Part shown: in pieces, positions 1-7,073 of the stretch | How the letters are laid out: every line of letters begins with the position of its first letter | How positions within the stretch are numbered: the first letter of the stretch is position 1 | Origin: Thermoplasmata archaeon | GTDB lineage: Archaea; Thermoplasmatota; Thermoplasmata; Thermoplasmatales; Thermoplasmataceae | DNA length: 34,524 nt | Direction of reading: 5' to 3' | Assembly: GCA_021797295.1 (NCBI GenBank) | Contig: JAKAAA010000002.1 | Span: forward strand, 1-34,524 | Translations under genes and position numbers: made by a program | Notes under the pieces: model-generated | The model's database searches: none | Seen by the model: the letters and a program-made list of their open reading frames with translations, nothing else | What the model was told of the DNA's origin: nothing

Positions 1-543
1 ATAATTTTCGCAAAGAAAAGCCAGAGACTCAGAGATAAGCACAGTATGGATCTATGCGGGGAACACCTCATAGACAGGGTTTCCAGAATAATTCTGGAAT
101 CGCATCTACTCCAGGAAATAATACTTTTTACAAAGGATTCATCCCTATCATCGAAATATTGCAGGACAGAAGATGATACAACTGATGGAATCCTCATTGA
201 TTCCATTCTATATTGCATTGGAAAATACCGGGAATTCCTTGCAGTGGGCGGTGATATGCCCTATATTGATGACGCACTGATTAATAGAATAATCAGCAAT
301 TATGCTGGAAATGCTATCGGGTACACATCCGGCGGAGTTTACCAGCCCCTATTCACAATCTACACCGGAAAGCTCTATAAGCCCCTGATGGATTACAGAA
401 ACGGTGGCGGGGAAAGCATAAGCAGATTTCTCAGTAATTCCGGTATAGAAACTATTAATGCTGATGGTGATAAGTTACGGAGTATAAACCATATATCGGA
501 CCTTGATGAGGCAAGAAGGACCCTCTGTGGCAGTAAAATATAA
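1..543 (+). CDS. mobA: Molybdenum cofactor guanylyltransferase MobA, 5' end cut by window edge
   Basis: The reading frame is open from base 1, so the start lies outside the window; the ATG at 46 is internal. The visible N-terminal text (KKSQRLRDKH, then GEHLIDRV) fits the end of the MobA nucleotide-binding loop, usually GGxSxRMGxDK followed by G..LIDRV. GGDMPYID fits the metal-binding GDMP motif, and the terminal ISDLDEARRT resembles the family's N.N.P.D/L tail. MobA joins GMP from GTP to molybdopterin to make the guanine-dinucleotide cofactor used by DMSO-reductase-family enzymes such as the formate dehydrogenase at 2844. It converges on mobB with a 9-base gap. CobY-like and other NTP transferases share the fold, but the mobB neighbour and GDMP motif favour MobA. 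Confidence 0.8.
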   Translation: MIFAKKSQRLRDKHSMDLCGEHLIDRVSRIILESHLLQEIILFTKDSSLSSKYCRTEDDTTDGILIDSILYCIGKYREFLAVGGDMPYIDDALINRIISNYAGNAIGYTSGGVYQPLFTIYTGKLYKPLMDYRNGGGESISRFLSNSGIETINADGDKLRSINHISDLDEARRTLCGSKI

Positions 544-552
544 CAAAATAGG

Positions 553-1020
553 TCAATTTCCAATTTCCTGTGCAATAACACCAACAAGTTCTCGGAGTCC
601 CTCAGGATAAACTATGCATTTGCCTGTATATGAGATGTTGTTGCCTTTTATAATATAATCATATCCATATTTCAGGTAATCCTCACTGCCGAGGACAAGA
701 AATCCGGTACCTTTTCCATAGTCCCTGAAACCCTCTATAAAAATTATATCACAGTCCATGTTTTCACTGATTAACCTTTCCAGTTCCATGTGCTCCCTGG
801 TCATTTTATATGTTCTGTCGGAGGTCACCCCGTAGGTTACACTTGCACCGGCATTCTCCATAATCCATGTGTCCTTTCCTTCGGTATCCAGTGAAATATT
901 GCCATGGGGAATATCCTTTATATACACTATTTTATATTTATCAGAAAGTGTGGAAATCAGATTTTTAATTATAGTGGTTTTTCCAGATGAAGACGATCCA
1001 AAAAATGTAAAAATTTTCAT
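553..1020 (-). CDS. mobB: Molybdopterin-guanine dinucleotide biosynthesis protein MobB
   Basis: This is a 155-residue P-loop GTPase-like protein of usual MobB length. Residues 8-16 form the loop GSSSSGKTT. The family signature follows: HG, then a DTEGKDTWIMENAGA segment matching the D..GKD....AGA pattern, then IFIEGF. MobB is a dimeric accessory protein that binds GTP and helps MobA attach GMP to molybdopterin; it is not always essential. A TATA-like stretch about 24 bases before the ATG, within the 29-base gap to the upstream gene, suggests its own leaderless transcript. Next to mobA and close to the formate dehydrogenase operon, it is best read as part of that enzyme's cofactor supply. Confidence 0.88.
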   Translation of the reverse strand: MKIFTFFGSSSSGKTTIIKNLISTLSDKYKIVYIKDIPHGNISLDTEGKDTWIMENAGASVTYGVTSDRTYKMTREHMELERLISENMDCDIIFIEGFRDYGKGTGFLVLGSEDYLKYGYDYIIKGNNISYTGKCIVYPEGLRELVGVIAQEIGN

Positions 1021-1049
1021 GTAATTATATTACAAATTGATATAAAATT

Positions 1050-1631
1050 TTAAAGGAACAGGTGGTACCCCAGTGCAAAATTCAATGTGGCAGCAAAGGT
1101 AAGATACATCAACCATGTTCCTGTAACCAGCTGGAAAAAGGCCTTGGTCCTTCCCCATGAGGGTGAGTGAATTAGGCTCGCCGGTATATCACTTACATAA
1201 ACAAATGCAAGCAGTATGAACAGAATCATTACAGGTATATCATTACCCAAACCGAAGACCACGGCTCCTATTATGGAAATCCATAGAAAACCAACTGCCA
1301 TGAAACCATCCACAGTGGTATCCGCATTTTTATACTTATTATATCCAAGGGCAAACCAGTGTACACCATAAGCGGTGAAGGCAAGTCCTGCCATGTACAG
1401 AATTGGAGAAGACCTGAAGGCAGTGAATACCGTCAATCCCAGGAATATGTATGTTCCGGTAAGGAACTGCATAAATCCCGGCATGAATATGCCCCATAAT
1501 CCCATTGCATGGTTAACATTTTCATTGCTTTCTTTTGGGTATTTGAAAAATACAGCCCCTCCGAAGACAAAGTAACCGATTCCCAGACCAAAGAATCCAA
1601 CCGCCAGAGGCGGTAAAGCTGCAGCTATCAT
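1050..1631 (-). CDS. Acetate/succinate-type transporter (GPR1/FUN34/YaaH, SatP-like)
   Basis: This 193-residue, almost wholly hydrophobic protein has about six membrane segments, the usual size and topology of the AceTr (YaaH/SatP) family. The opening LPPLAVGFFGLG resembles the family's N-P-x-P-L-G-L start without the Asn, and MGLWGIFMPGFMQFLTG sits where the conserved G-x-x-x-G-x-x-Q segment is expected. A central FTAYGVHWFALG and DGFMAVGFLW are the other recognisable blocks. The family moves acetate, succinate or related small acids, usually with protons. Placement beside formate dehydrogenase suggests handling of short organic acids, but substrate cannot be read from the sequence. The assignment rests on pattern resemblance and is moderate. 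Confidence 0.6.
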   Translation of the reverse strand: MIAAALPPLAVGFFGLGIGYFVFGGAVFFKYPKESNENVNHAMGLWGIFMPGFMQFLTGTYIFLGLTVFTAFRSSPILYMAGLAFTAYGVHWFALGYNKYKNADTTVDGFMAVGFLWISIIGAVVFGLGNDIPVMILFILLAFVYVSDIPASLIHSPSWGRTKAFFQLVTGTWLMYLTFAATLNFALGYHLFL

Positions 1632-1681
1632 AATTTAACAACTCTATTGTTTATTTAATCATTTGTATTTTATTAAATATA

Positions 1682-1700
1682 TTTAGGGCGTCTCACATTT
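1682..1700. repeat. IS terminal inverted repeat, left
   Basis: The sequence tttagggcgtctcacattt is the reverse complement of 2666-2684 except for one base (c against t after the GGG). It overlaps the last base of the transposase gene. Confidence 0.88.
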
Positions 1701-2611
1701 TAGCAACTGACGATTTTCATTATTTCCCTCCTGCTATCCCCAAGTTCAATGTTTGATATTACCATTAAATTGTATGCAATTACTTTCAGGCCAATTATAT
1801 TATCATAATCCCTGTTGCTGACATACCATATATTCTCAGAACCCATTATCTCTTCGAGTATGGAAAATGTCCTCTCAATCTCCCACCTCATGGAGTACAT
1901 TGATGAATATTCATTTCTAAGTTCTATTCCTATTTTCCTGTTCACTGTAAGCCTCTCATCTATAATTCCCCTCCTTTTATTTGTATCAATAACAGGCAGA
2001 GAATGTGCATTCTCGAATATGTAGTCATATATTTCAGATGTGTCATATGCAGAATCAGCAAGTATATACCTGTAATTCCTGACAGAATCAATCATCTCAT
2101 GTGCCACATAGGAGTCATGGATATTCCCTTTTGTTACAGTCCATTCATTGATTAAAAGGGAATCTACATCAATGGACATGTGGCATTTCCTTCCATATGA
2201 CCATCCCTTTGTTGTCTTTGACCATCCTGATAAAGGATCCTTGTAATTCCTGTACTTCCTTCTTCTCTCTGCAGTTGTATATTTGCATGTATGGATCATG
2301 AAGGAATCAAATGCAGCTATCTCATTAACTGAATGCATTGATTGTATAATCATGTTTATAGTATGGATGTCTAATAACCTTGATCTCCTCGAGAGTGTCT
2401 GAAATGACGGTATCTTATTGATTTCTATTAACTCCATATACTCCCTGTGGTTTTTCAGGAATATCCCTGATGATCTGTATGATATGTTGAATATCTGGAG
2501 TAAAATCAGAATTTTCAGAATCTGTTTATCAGAGTACTTTCTTTTTCTGCTGTCAGGCGAAACTATATTATCTATAATACCCATAATCAACGGGATGTGC
2601 TTCTCCGGCAT
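1700..2611 (-). CDS. DDE transposase of IS4/IS5 type
   Basis: This 303-residue protein carries a DDE triad: Asp102 in AAFDSF, Asp186 in ILADSAYD and Glu246 in the Y-x2-R-x3-E signature (Tyr239, Arg242, Glu246) of the IS4-like fold. The lysine usual seven residues later is a glutamate here. An N-terminal helical region of about 90 residues precedes the catalytic core. The ATG was chosen because an in-frame stop lies four codons upstream. The gene fills the insertion sequence almost end to end, and its stop falls at the left inverted repeat. No frameshift or internal stop is seen, so it may be functional. Confidence 0.9.
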   Translation of the reverse strand: MPEKHIPLIMGIIDNIVSPDSRKRKYSDKQILKILILLQIFNISYRSSGIFLKNHREYMELIEINKIPSFQTLSRRSRLLDIHTINMIIQSMHSVNEIAAFDSFMIHTCKYTTAERRRKYRNYKDPLSGWSKTTKGWSYGRKCHMSIDVDSLLINEWTVTKGNIHDSYVAHEMIDSVRNYRYILADSAYDTSEIYDYIFENAHSLPVIDTNKRRGIIDERLTVNRKIGIELRNEYSSMYSMRWEIERTFSILEEIMGSENIWYVSNRDYDNIIGLKVIAYNLMVISNIELGDSRREIMKIVSC

Positions 2612-2665
2612 ATCCCATAATTACATTCTCATAGATAATGTTCGACAATTGCAGGACTTATTATG

Positions 2666-2684
2666 AAATGTGAGACACCCTAAA
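2666..2684. repeat. IS terminal inverted repeat, right
   Basis: The sequence aaatgtgagacaccctaaa pairs with 1682-1700 in 18 of 19 positions and marks the transposase-start end of the element. Confidence 0.88.
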
Positions 2685-2804
2685 ATATATTCTAAAATAA
2701 TGCCCGATTTCCCATTCTACTTTATATCCATATTAAGCGTTATGAAATTATAATAAAAATAGATTTAGAAATATATCCCGGTGTAAGGAAAATTGATACC
2801 ATAA

Positions 2805-2838
2805 TGTATAAATAACACTGAATACATGTATTAGTGTG
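2805..2838 (+). promoter_or_regulatory. Formate dehydrogenase operon promoter with palindromic operator candidate
   Basis: A TATA box (tgtataaata, 2805-2814) is followed by a perfect 12-bp palindrome, aatacatgtatt at 2821-2832. It is flanked by acact on the left and agtgt on the right, extending the symmetry with a one-base offset. The palindrome lies where transcription should begin, about 25 bases after the TATA box and just before the ATG at 2844. A protein bound there would block initiation. Which regulator binds is unknown. Confidence 0.55.
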
Positions 2839-2843
2839 GTAAT

Positions 2844-5777
2844 ATGGTTGCTGGCAAAATTTCCATCGATGGAATTCAATTCAATGCGGATCAGGGCAAA
2901 ACGATATTGCAAATAATGATTGATAATGATATTGACATACCCCATGTATGTTACAATCCCGCTCTGGGTGCAATAGAATCCTGTGATACATGCATAGTAA
3001 ATGTGGATGGCAAATACTTGAGGGCATGCTCAACAAAGGCTAAGGACGGCATGCAGATTAAATATAACGATTCCGGGGTGAAGAGCAGGCAGGTGGAGGC
3101 GGTCAACAGAATACTGCATAACCATGATCTTTACTGCACTGTTTGTGAGAATAATAACGGGGACTGTGCCCTTCACAGTGCTGTAGATGAACTCAGTGTT
3201 ACAAGGCAGAAATATCCATTCACATCCAAGGGATACGGGGTTGATTCAACAAATCCATTTTACCGTTATGATCCGGACCAGTGCATCCTATGTGGAAGGT
3301 GCGTGGAGGCATGCCAGGATGTGGAGGTCAATGAAACCCTGCACATAGACTGGTCACTGGAGCGGCCACGTGTCGTTTGGGATGATGGAAAGGCAATAAA
3401 CGATTCGTCATGCGTATCATGCGGCCACTGCGTCACAGTATGTCCTGTTAATGCATTAATGGAAAAATCAATGCTTGAAGAGGCCGGTTATTTCACATCA
3501 CTTACAAGAAAGGCAAAATACAATCTCATTGAATTCGGGAAGGATCTTGAAAAGCCGGTGGGCAACGGTTTGATAATGAAGGTCAGCAATATTGAGGCAA
3601 AAATGAGGGAGGAGCAGATAAAAAAGACCAAGACAGTATGCACCTACTGTGGTGTTGGATGCTCCTTTACAATGTGGACCAAGGGAAGGAAAATTTTGAA
3701 GGTGCAGCCCGAGGTCGAATCGCCGGCTAACGGCATATCAACGTGCATAAAGGGGAAATTCGGCTGGGGTTTCGTGAACAGTGACGAACGCCTGGAATAT
3801 CCCCTTATAAGAAAGAATGGTGAATTTGTAAGGGCATCGTGGGATGAGGCTATAAAATTTGCTGCAAGGGGGTTGAAAAAGGCGGCTGAAAAACACGGGA
3901 ATGAATCCGTTATGTTCATAGCATCTTCTAAGGGCACAAATGAGGAATCATACCTCATGCAGAAACTCGCACGGCAGATCTTCCACAACAACAACGTTGA
4001 TAACTCATCGAGATTCTGCCAGGCTCCTGCTACCACGGGACTGTGGAGAACTGTTGGATACGGCGGGGATGCCGGATCAATCCAGGATATATACAAATCA
4101 GAACTGGTCATGATTGTGGGTGCCAACACCGCAGAATCCCACCCTGTGCTTGCAACAAGGGTAAAGAGGGCACATAAGCTCAACAAGCAGAAGCTCATAG
4201 TATCAGATCTCAGAAAAAATGAAATGGCCGAAAGGGCGGATATTTATCTGCACCCTTCACCCGGTACTGATATAGTGCTTTTATCAGCACTTTCTAAATA
4301 CATAATTGATAAGGGTTGGCATGATAAGGAGTTCATAGAAAAGAGGGTTAACAACTTCGAGGAGTACCGCAAAAGCCTTGAAACATTTACACTGGAAAAC
4401 GCTTCTAAAATAACAAATATCCCTGAGGATCAGATAATTAAAACAGCGGAAATGATACACAGCGTAAAAAGCATGTGCATACTGTGGGCAATGGGCATCA
4501 CACAGCATTCTGCAGGTTCAGATGAATCCACTGCCATTTCCAACCTGCTCCTGGTTACAGGCAATTACGGCAGGCCAGGAACAGGAGCATATCCCCTGAG
4601 GGGGCATAACAATGTGCAGGGTGCCAGCGATTTCGGCTCAATGCCCACATACCTTCCTGGATACCAGCCACTGAAGGATGATGAAGCCGTGAAAAAGTTT
4701 GAAAATGCGTGGCACACAGAACTTTCAAGGAAACCTGGAATCGATAATGTATCATGCATAGAAAATATAGACAACGATAAGATAAAGGCAATGTACGTTA
4801 TCGGGCAGGAAATTGCCTCCACGGGCCCTGACGCAGGAAAAACAAGGGATGCCCTTGAAAGGCTGGATTTCCTTGTTGTCCAGGATGTATTCTTTTCTGA
4901 AACCGCAAGGTACGCCGATGTTGTGCTACCGGCATCAGTAAGCCTGGAAAAGGAAGGAACATTTGTCAACACCGAAAGACGCATACAGAGAATTTACCAG
5001 GTCATGGAACCCTATGGGGAAACAAGGCCGGACTGGGAGATCATACAGGGAATAGCCAACTCCCTTGGAGCTGGCTGGCATTATAGCCACCCATCTGAAA
5101 TAATGGATGAAGCGTGTTCACTGTCATCCATTTTCAATGGAGTAAACTATGAAAGGCTCGAGGGATTCAAGAGTCTGCAGTGGCCAATGGTGGATGGCAA
5201 GGATTCTGAGTACCTGTATGCAGATAGGTTCAATTTCCCTGACGGAAAGGCAAGGTTTTACCCGCTTTCATACAGGCCACCGCTTTCCATATCGGAGGAG
5301 TATCCGCTGCATCTGAACAATGGCAGGATGCTGGAACATTTCCATGAAGGGAATGAAACATTCAAAACAGAGGGAATAAAGGAAAAGGTACCGGATACCT
5401 TCCTGGAAATCTCACAGAAACTTGCAGATGAATACGGAATAAATACAGGAGATTATGTGCGGGTTACTTCAAAATGGGGAAGCATAAAGCTCCGTGCCCT
5501 CATCACTGAGAGAGTAAGTGGGAATGAGCTTTATATGCCAATGAATGCGGCTTCTGATGAGGCCACTGTAAACCTTCTCACATCCTATAACAGGGATCCG
5601 GATTCAGATACACCATCATACAAGGAGCTGCCTGTAAAAATCAAAAAATTGAAGGGCAATGGTGGGACCCCCTTACCTGCTAACAATTCCAGGTATGGAA
5701 CCCCGCATCCACAGAAAGGTATAATGGTAGGCGAGAAATGGAAGAGATCAGATTATGTAAAATTAACGGATGATTAA
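2844..5777 (+). CDS. fdhF: Formate dehydrogenase catalytic subunit, YjgC/ForC type
   Basis: This 977-residue molybdenum or tungsten enzyme should oxidise formate to CO2 in the cytoplasm; no twin-arginine signal is seen. The N-terminal 2Fe-2S domain has Cys36, 47, 50 and 62. A His-Cys 4Fe-4S site follows (His94, Cys98, 101, 108), then two ferredoxin clusters (Cys147/150/153/157 and Cys190/193/196/200), then the catalytic-domain cluster (Cys266/269/273/301). The active-site ligand is Cys392, not selenocysteine. It is followed by Gln393 where E. coli FdhF has the catalytic His. The conserved Arg is present (Arg586 in PLRGHNN). Text along the whole length matches Bacillus YjgC, including the C-terminal HPQ....KW tail. 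The 5' end of the DUF1641 gene overlaps its stop. No NuoE/NuoF-like or membrane subunit is adjacent, so the electron acceptor is unclear. Confidence 0.92.
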   Translation: MVAGKISIDGIQFNADQGKTILQIMIDNDIDIPHVCYNPALGAIESCDTCIVNVDGKYLRACSTKAKDGMQIKYNDSGVKSRQVEAVNRILHNHDLYCTVCENNNGDCALHSAVDELSVTRQKYPFTSKGYGVDSTNPFYRYDPDQCILCGRCVEACQDVEVNETLHIDWSLERPRVVWDDGKAINDSSCVSCGHCVTVCPVNALMEKSMLEEAGYFTSLTRKAKYNLIEFGKDLEKPVGNGLIMKVSNIEAKMREEQIKKTKTVCTYCGVGCSFTMWTKGRKILKVQPEVESPANGISTCIKGKFGWGFVNSDERLEYPLIRKNGEFVRASWDEAIKFAARGLKKAAEKHGNESVMFIASSKGTNEESYLMQKLARQIFHNNNVDNSSRFCQAPATTGLWRTVGYGGDAGSIQDIYKSELVMIVGANTAESHPVLATRVKRAHKLNKQKLIVSDLRKNEMAERADIYLHPSPGTDIVLLSALSKYIIDKGWHDKEFIEKRVNNFEEYRKSLETFTLENASKITNIPEDQIIKTAEMIHSVKSMCILWAMGITQHSAGSDESTAISNLLLVTGNYGRPGTGAYPLRGHNNVQGASDFGSMPTYLPGYQPLKDDEAVKKFENAWHTELSRKPGIDNVSCIENIDNDKIKAMYVIGQEIASTGPDAGKTRDALERLDFLVVQDVFFSETARYADVVLPASVSLEKEGTFVNTERRIQRIYQVMEPYGETRPDWEIIQGIANSLGAGWHYSHPSEIMDEACSLSSIFNGVNYERLEGFKSLQWPMVDGKDSEYLYADRFNFPDGKARFYPLSYRPPLSISEEYPLHLNNGRMLEHFHEGNETFKTEGIKEKVPDTFLEISQKLADEYGINTGDYVRVTSKWGSIKLRALITERVSGNELYMPMNAASDEATVNLLTSYNRDPDSDTPSYKELPVKIKKLKGNGGTPLPANNSRYGTPHPQKGIMVGEKWKRSDYVKLTDD

Positions 5778-6210
5778 AATGTCTAAACCTATAGAATATA
5801 TTGAGGAAAAAGAAACACAGGAGGACTCGCTTATACCGGATGAATACAGGGAAAGCCTTGGATCTTTCCTGAAAACCATAAAGAATCTCAACGATTCCGG
5901 TTTTCTTACGCTGGTGAATGCCATGGCGGCAAATTATAAATTTATAATGGATACATTCTCAGACCAGTTCAACTCAGATACAACGAAAAAATCACTTACA
6001 AATATCATGAGCGTGTTTGACCTGCTATCAAAACTTGATCCGGATATGACTGTTAATCTAATGAATCGCCTGGGTGATTCTATCAATAGTGCCGGTGAGT
6101 TCCAGAACAGGGGGCTTATGGATGTCATGAGGATGCTAAACGATAAAACCGTCGCAGGGTATATAACATTGATTCTGAAGATACTCTCTGGCCTTCAGGA
6201 GAAAAAATGA
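5770..6210 (+). CDS. DUF1641 protein, YjgD/ForE-like formate dehydrogenase partner
   Basis: This 146-residue, helix-rich protein has no cysteines and no membrane segment. The pattern of short leucine-rich helices ending in KILSGLQEKK, together with its place directly after a YjgC-type formate dehydrogenase, matches the YjgD (DUF1641) family of Bacillus and Staphylococcus. Family knowledge: it accompanies this class of catalytic subunit and is thought to form a complex with it. The ATG at 5770 overlaps the upstream gene by 8 bases; the ATG at 5779, one base after the upstream stop, is an equally good start. Its stop overlaps the fdhD start as ATGA, so the three genes should be co-translated. 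Lacking cysteines, it cannot itself hold an iron-sulfur cluster in the usual way. Confidence 0.8.
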   Translation: MIKMSKPIEYIEEKETQEDSLIPDEYRESLGSFLKTIKNLNDSGFLTLVNAMAANYKFIMDTFSDQFNSDTTKKSLTNIMSVFDLLSKLDPDMTVNLMNRLGDSINSAGEFQNRGLMDVMRMLNDKTVAGYITLILKILSGLQEKK

Positions 6211-7052
6211 GTGGATTCATAGAGAGAAAAATATTACGTGTCAATAACGGTATATCTGTAGAAGAGGCCGACATGCTAACAGTGGAGGAGCCGCTGGAAA
6301 TAAGAATAATGCACAGCGAAATTGAATACAGTGTATCAGTTATAATGCGGACTCCTGTGGATGATTTCGCCCTTGCAGCAGGCTTTCTATTCACAGAGGG
6401 CATCGTGAAGGAGAATAGCATAAAAGAAATCAAATATTCAAATTCCGCAAAACTTCCGGAAAGGAATAACATAGTCAATGTTGAAGTTTCTGATTTTGAA
6501 AGAAATCTCCTCGGCAGAAGGAACTTTTATGTAAACTCAAGCTGTGGAGTCTGCGGCAAAACTAATATTGATGATATATTCGTCAAATCCGGGGAGCTTA
6601 TAAGAAGTAAAAAGGTTCTGAACTATAGGGGTGTTCTTGAAATGCCGGAAATAATGAAAAGTTCACAGAAAATATTCAACATTACAGGTGGGATACACGC
6701 AGCCGCAATTATAGATTTTTCTGGAAATGTTATTTCCGTGGGAGAGGACATAGGCAGGCACAATGCCGTTGATAAGGCCATAGGGAAGATGGTTATGAAC
6801 GGAAAGAAAAGAAATCCCGAGGCTGTACTGCAGGTAAGTGGCAGGGCTGGATTTGAAATACTCCAGAAAGCAGCAATGTTCGGCATACCTGTTGTAAGCT
6901 CTGTATCTGCTCCATCCTCCCTTGCCGTTGAACTCGCAGATGAGCTAAATATTACCCTTTTAGCATTCGCCAGGGGCAATAGATTCAATATATACTCGCA
7001 TGGAGAGCGAATTGAACTTAAAAATGGCCATTCACAGGCTACCCGGAATTGA
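6207..7052 (+). CDS. fdhD: Formate dehydrogenase accessory sulfurtransferase FdhD
   Basis: At 281 residues this has normal FdhD length. FdhD carries sulfur from a cysteine desulfurase to the molybdenum cofactor of formate dehydrogenase, which is required for activity. The sulfur-carrying loop is visible as SSCGVCGK with Cys113 and Cys116. The conserved block GEDIGRHNAVDK follows, then SGRAGFEI and a C-terminal LLAFARGNRFNIYS, all FdhD signatures. It starts inside the stop of the DUF1641 gene (ATGA). This dedicated maturation factor in the operon supports a true formate dehydrogenase rather than another DMSO-reductase-family oxidoreductase. Confidence 0.95.
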   Translation: MSGFIERKILRVNNGISVEEADMLTVEEPLEIRIMHSEIEYSVSVIMRTPVDDFALAAGFLFTEGIVKENSIKEIKYSNSAKLPERNNIVNVEVSDFERNLLGRRNFYVNSSCGVCGKTNIDDIFVKSGELIRSKKVLNYRGVLEMPEIMKSSQKIFNITGGIHAAAIIDFSGNVISVGEDIGRHNAVDKAIGKMVMNGKKRNPEAVLQVSGRAGFEILQKAAMFGIPVVSSVSAPSSLAVELADELNITLLAFARGNRFNIYSHGERIELKNGHSQATRN

Positions 7053-7073
7053 TGTACAGCACATCAAGACCTT

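Larger units (their letters stand above)
1682..2684 (-). mobile_element. Complete IS4/IS5-like insertion sequence, about 1.0 kb
   Basis: A single transposase gene lies between near-perfect terminal inverted repeats, 1682-1700 and 2666-2684, which match at 18 of 19 positions. If the element proper ends at the GGG/CCC bases (1686-2680), the flanks share the dinucleotide TA, which would be the target duplication; the AT-rich surroundings make longer claims unsafe. The transposase frame is intact, so the copy looks potentially active or recently inserted. It sits between the transporter gene and the formate dehydrogenase operon, ending about 160 bases before that operon's start codon and leaving its TATA box and palindrome intact. 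Confidence 0.85.

Noticed and set aside
3644..4984. Long minus-strand frames opposite the formate dehydrogenase gene
   Set aside because: They lie wholly inside a strongly supported gene, have unlikely protein composition and no family motifs.
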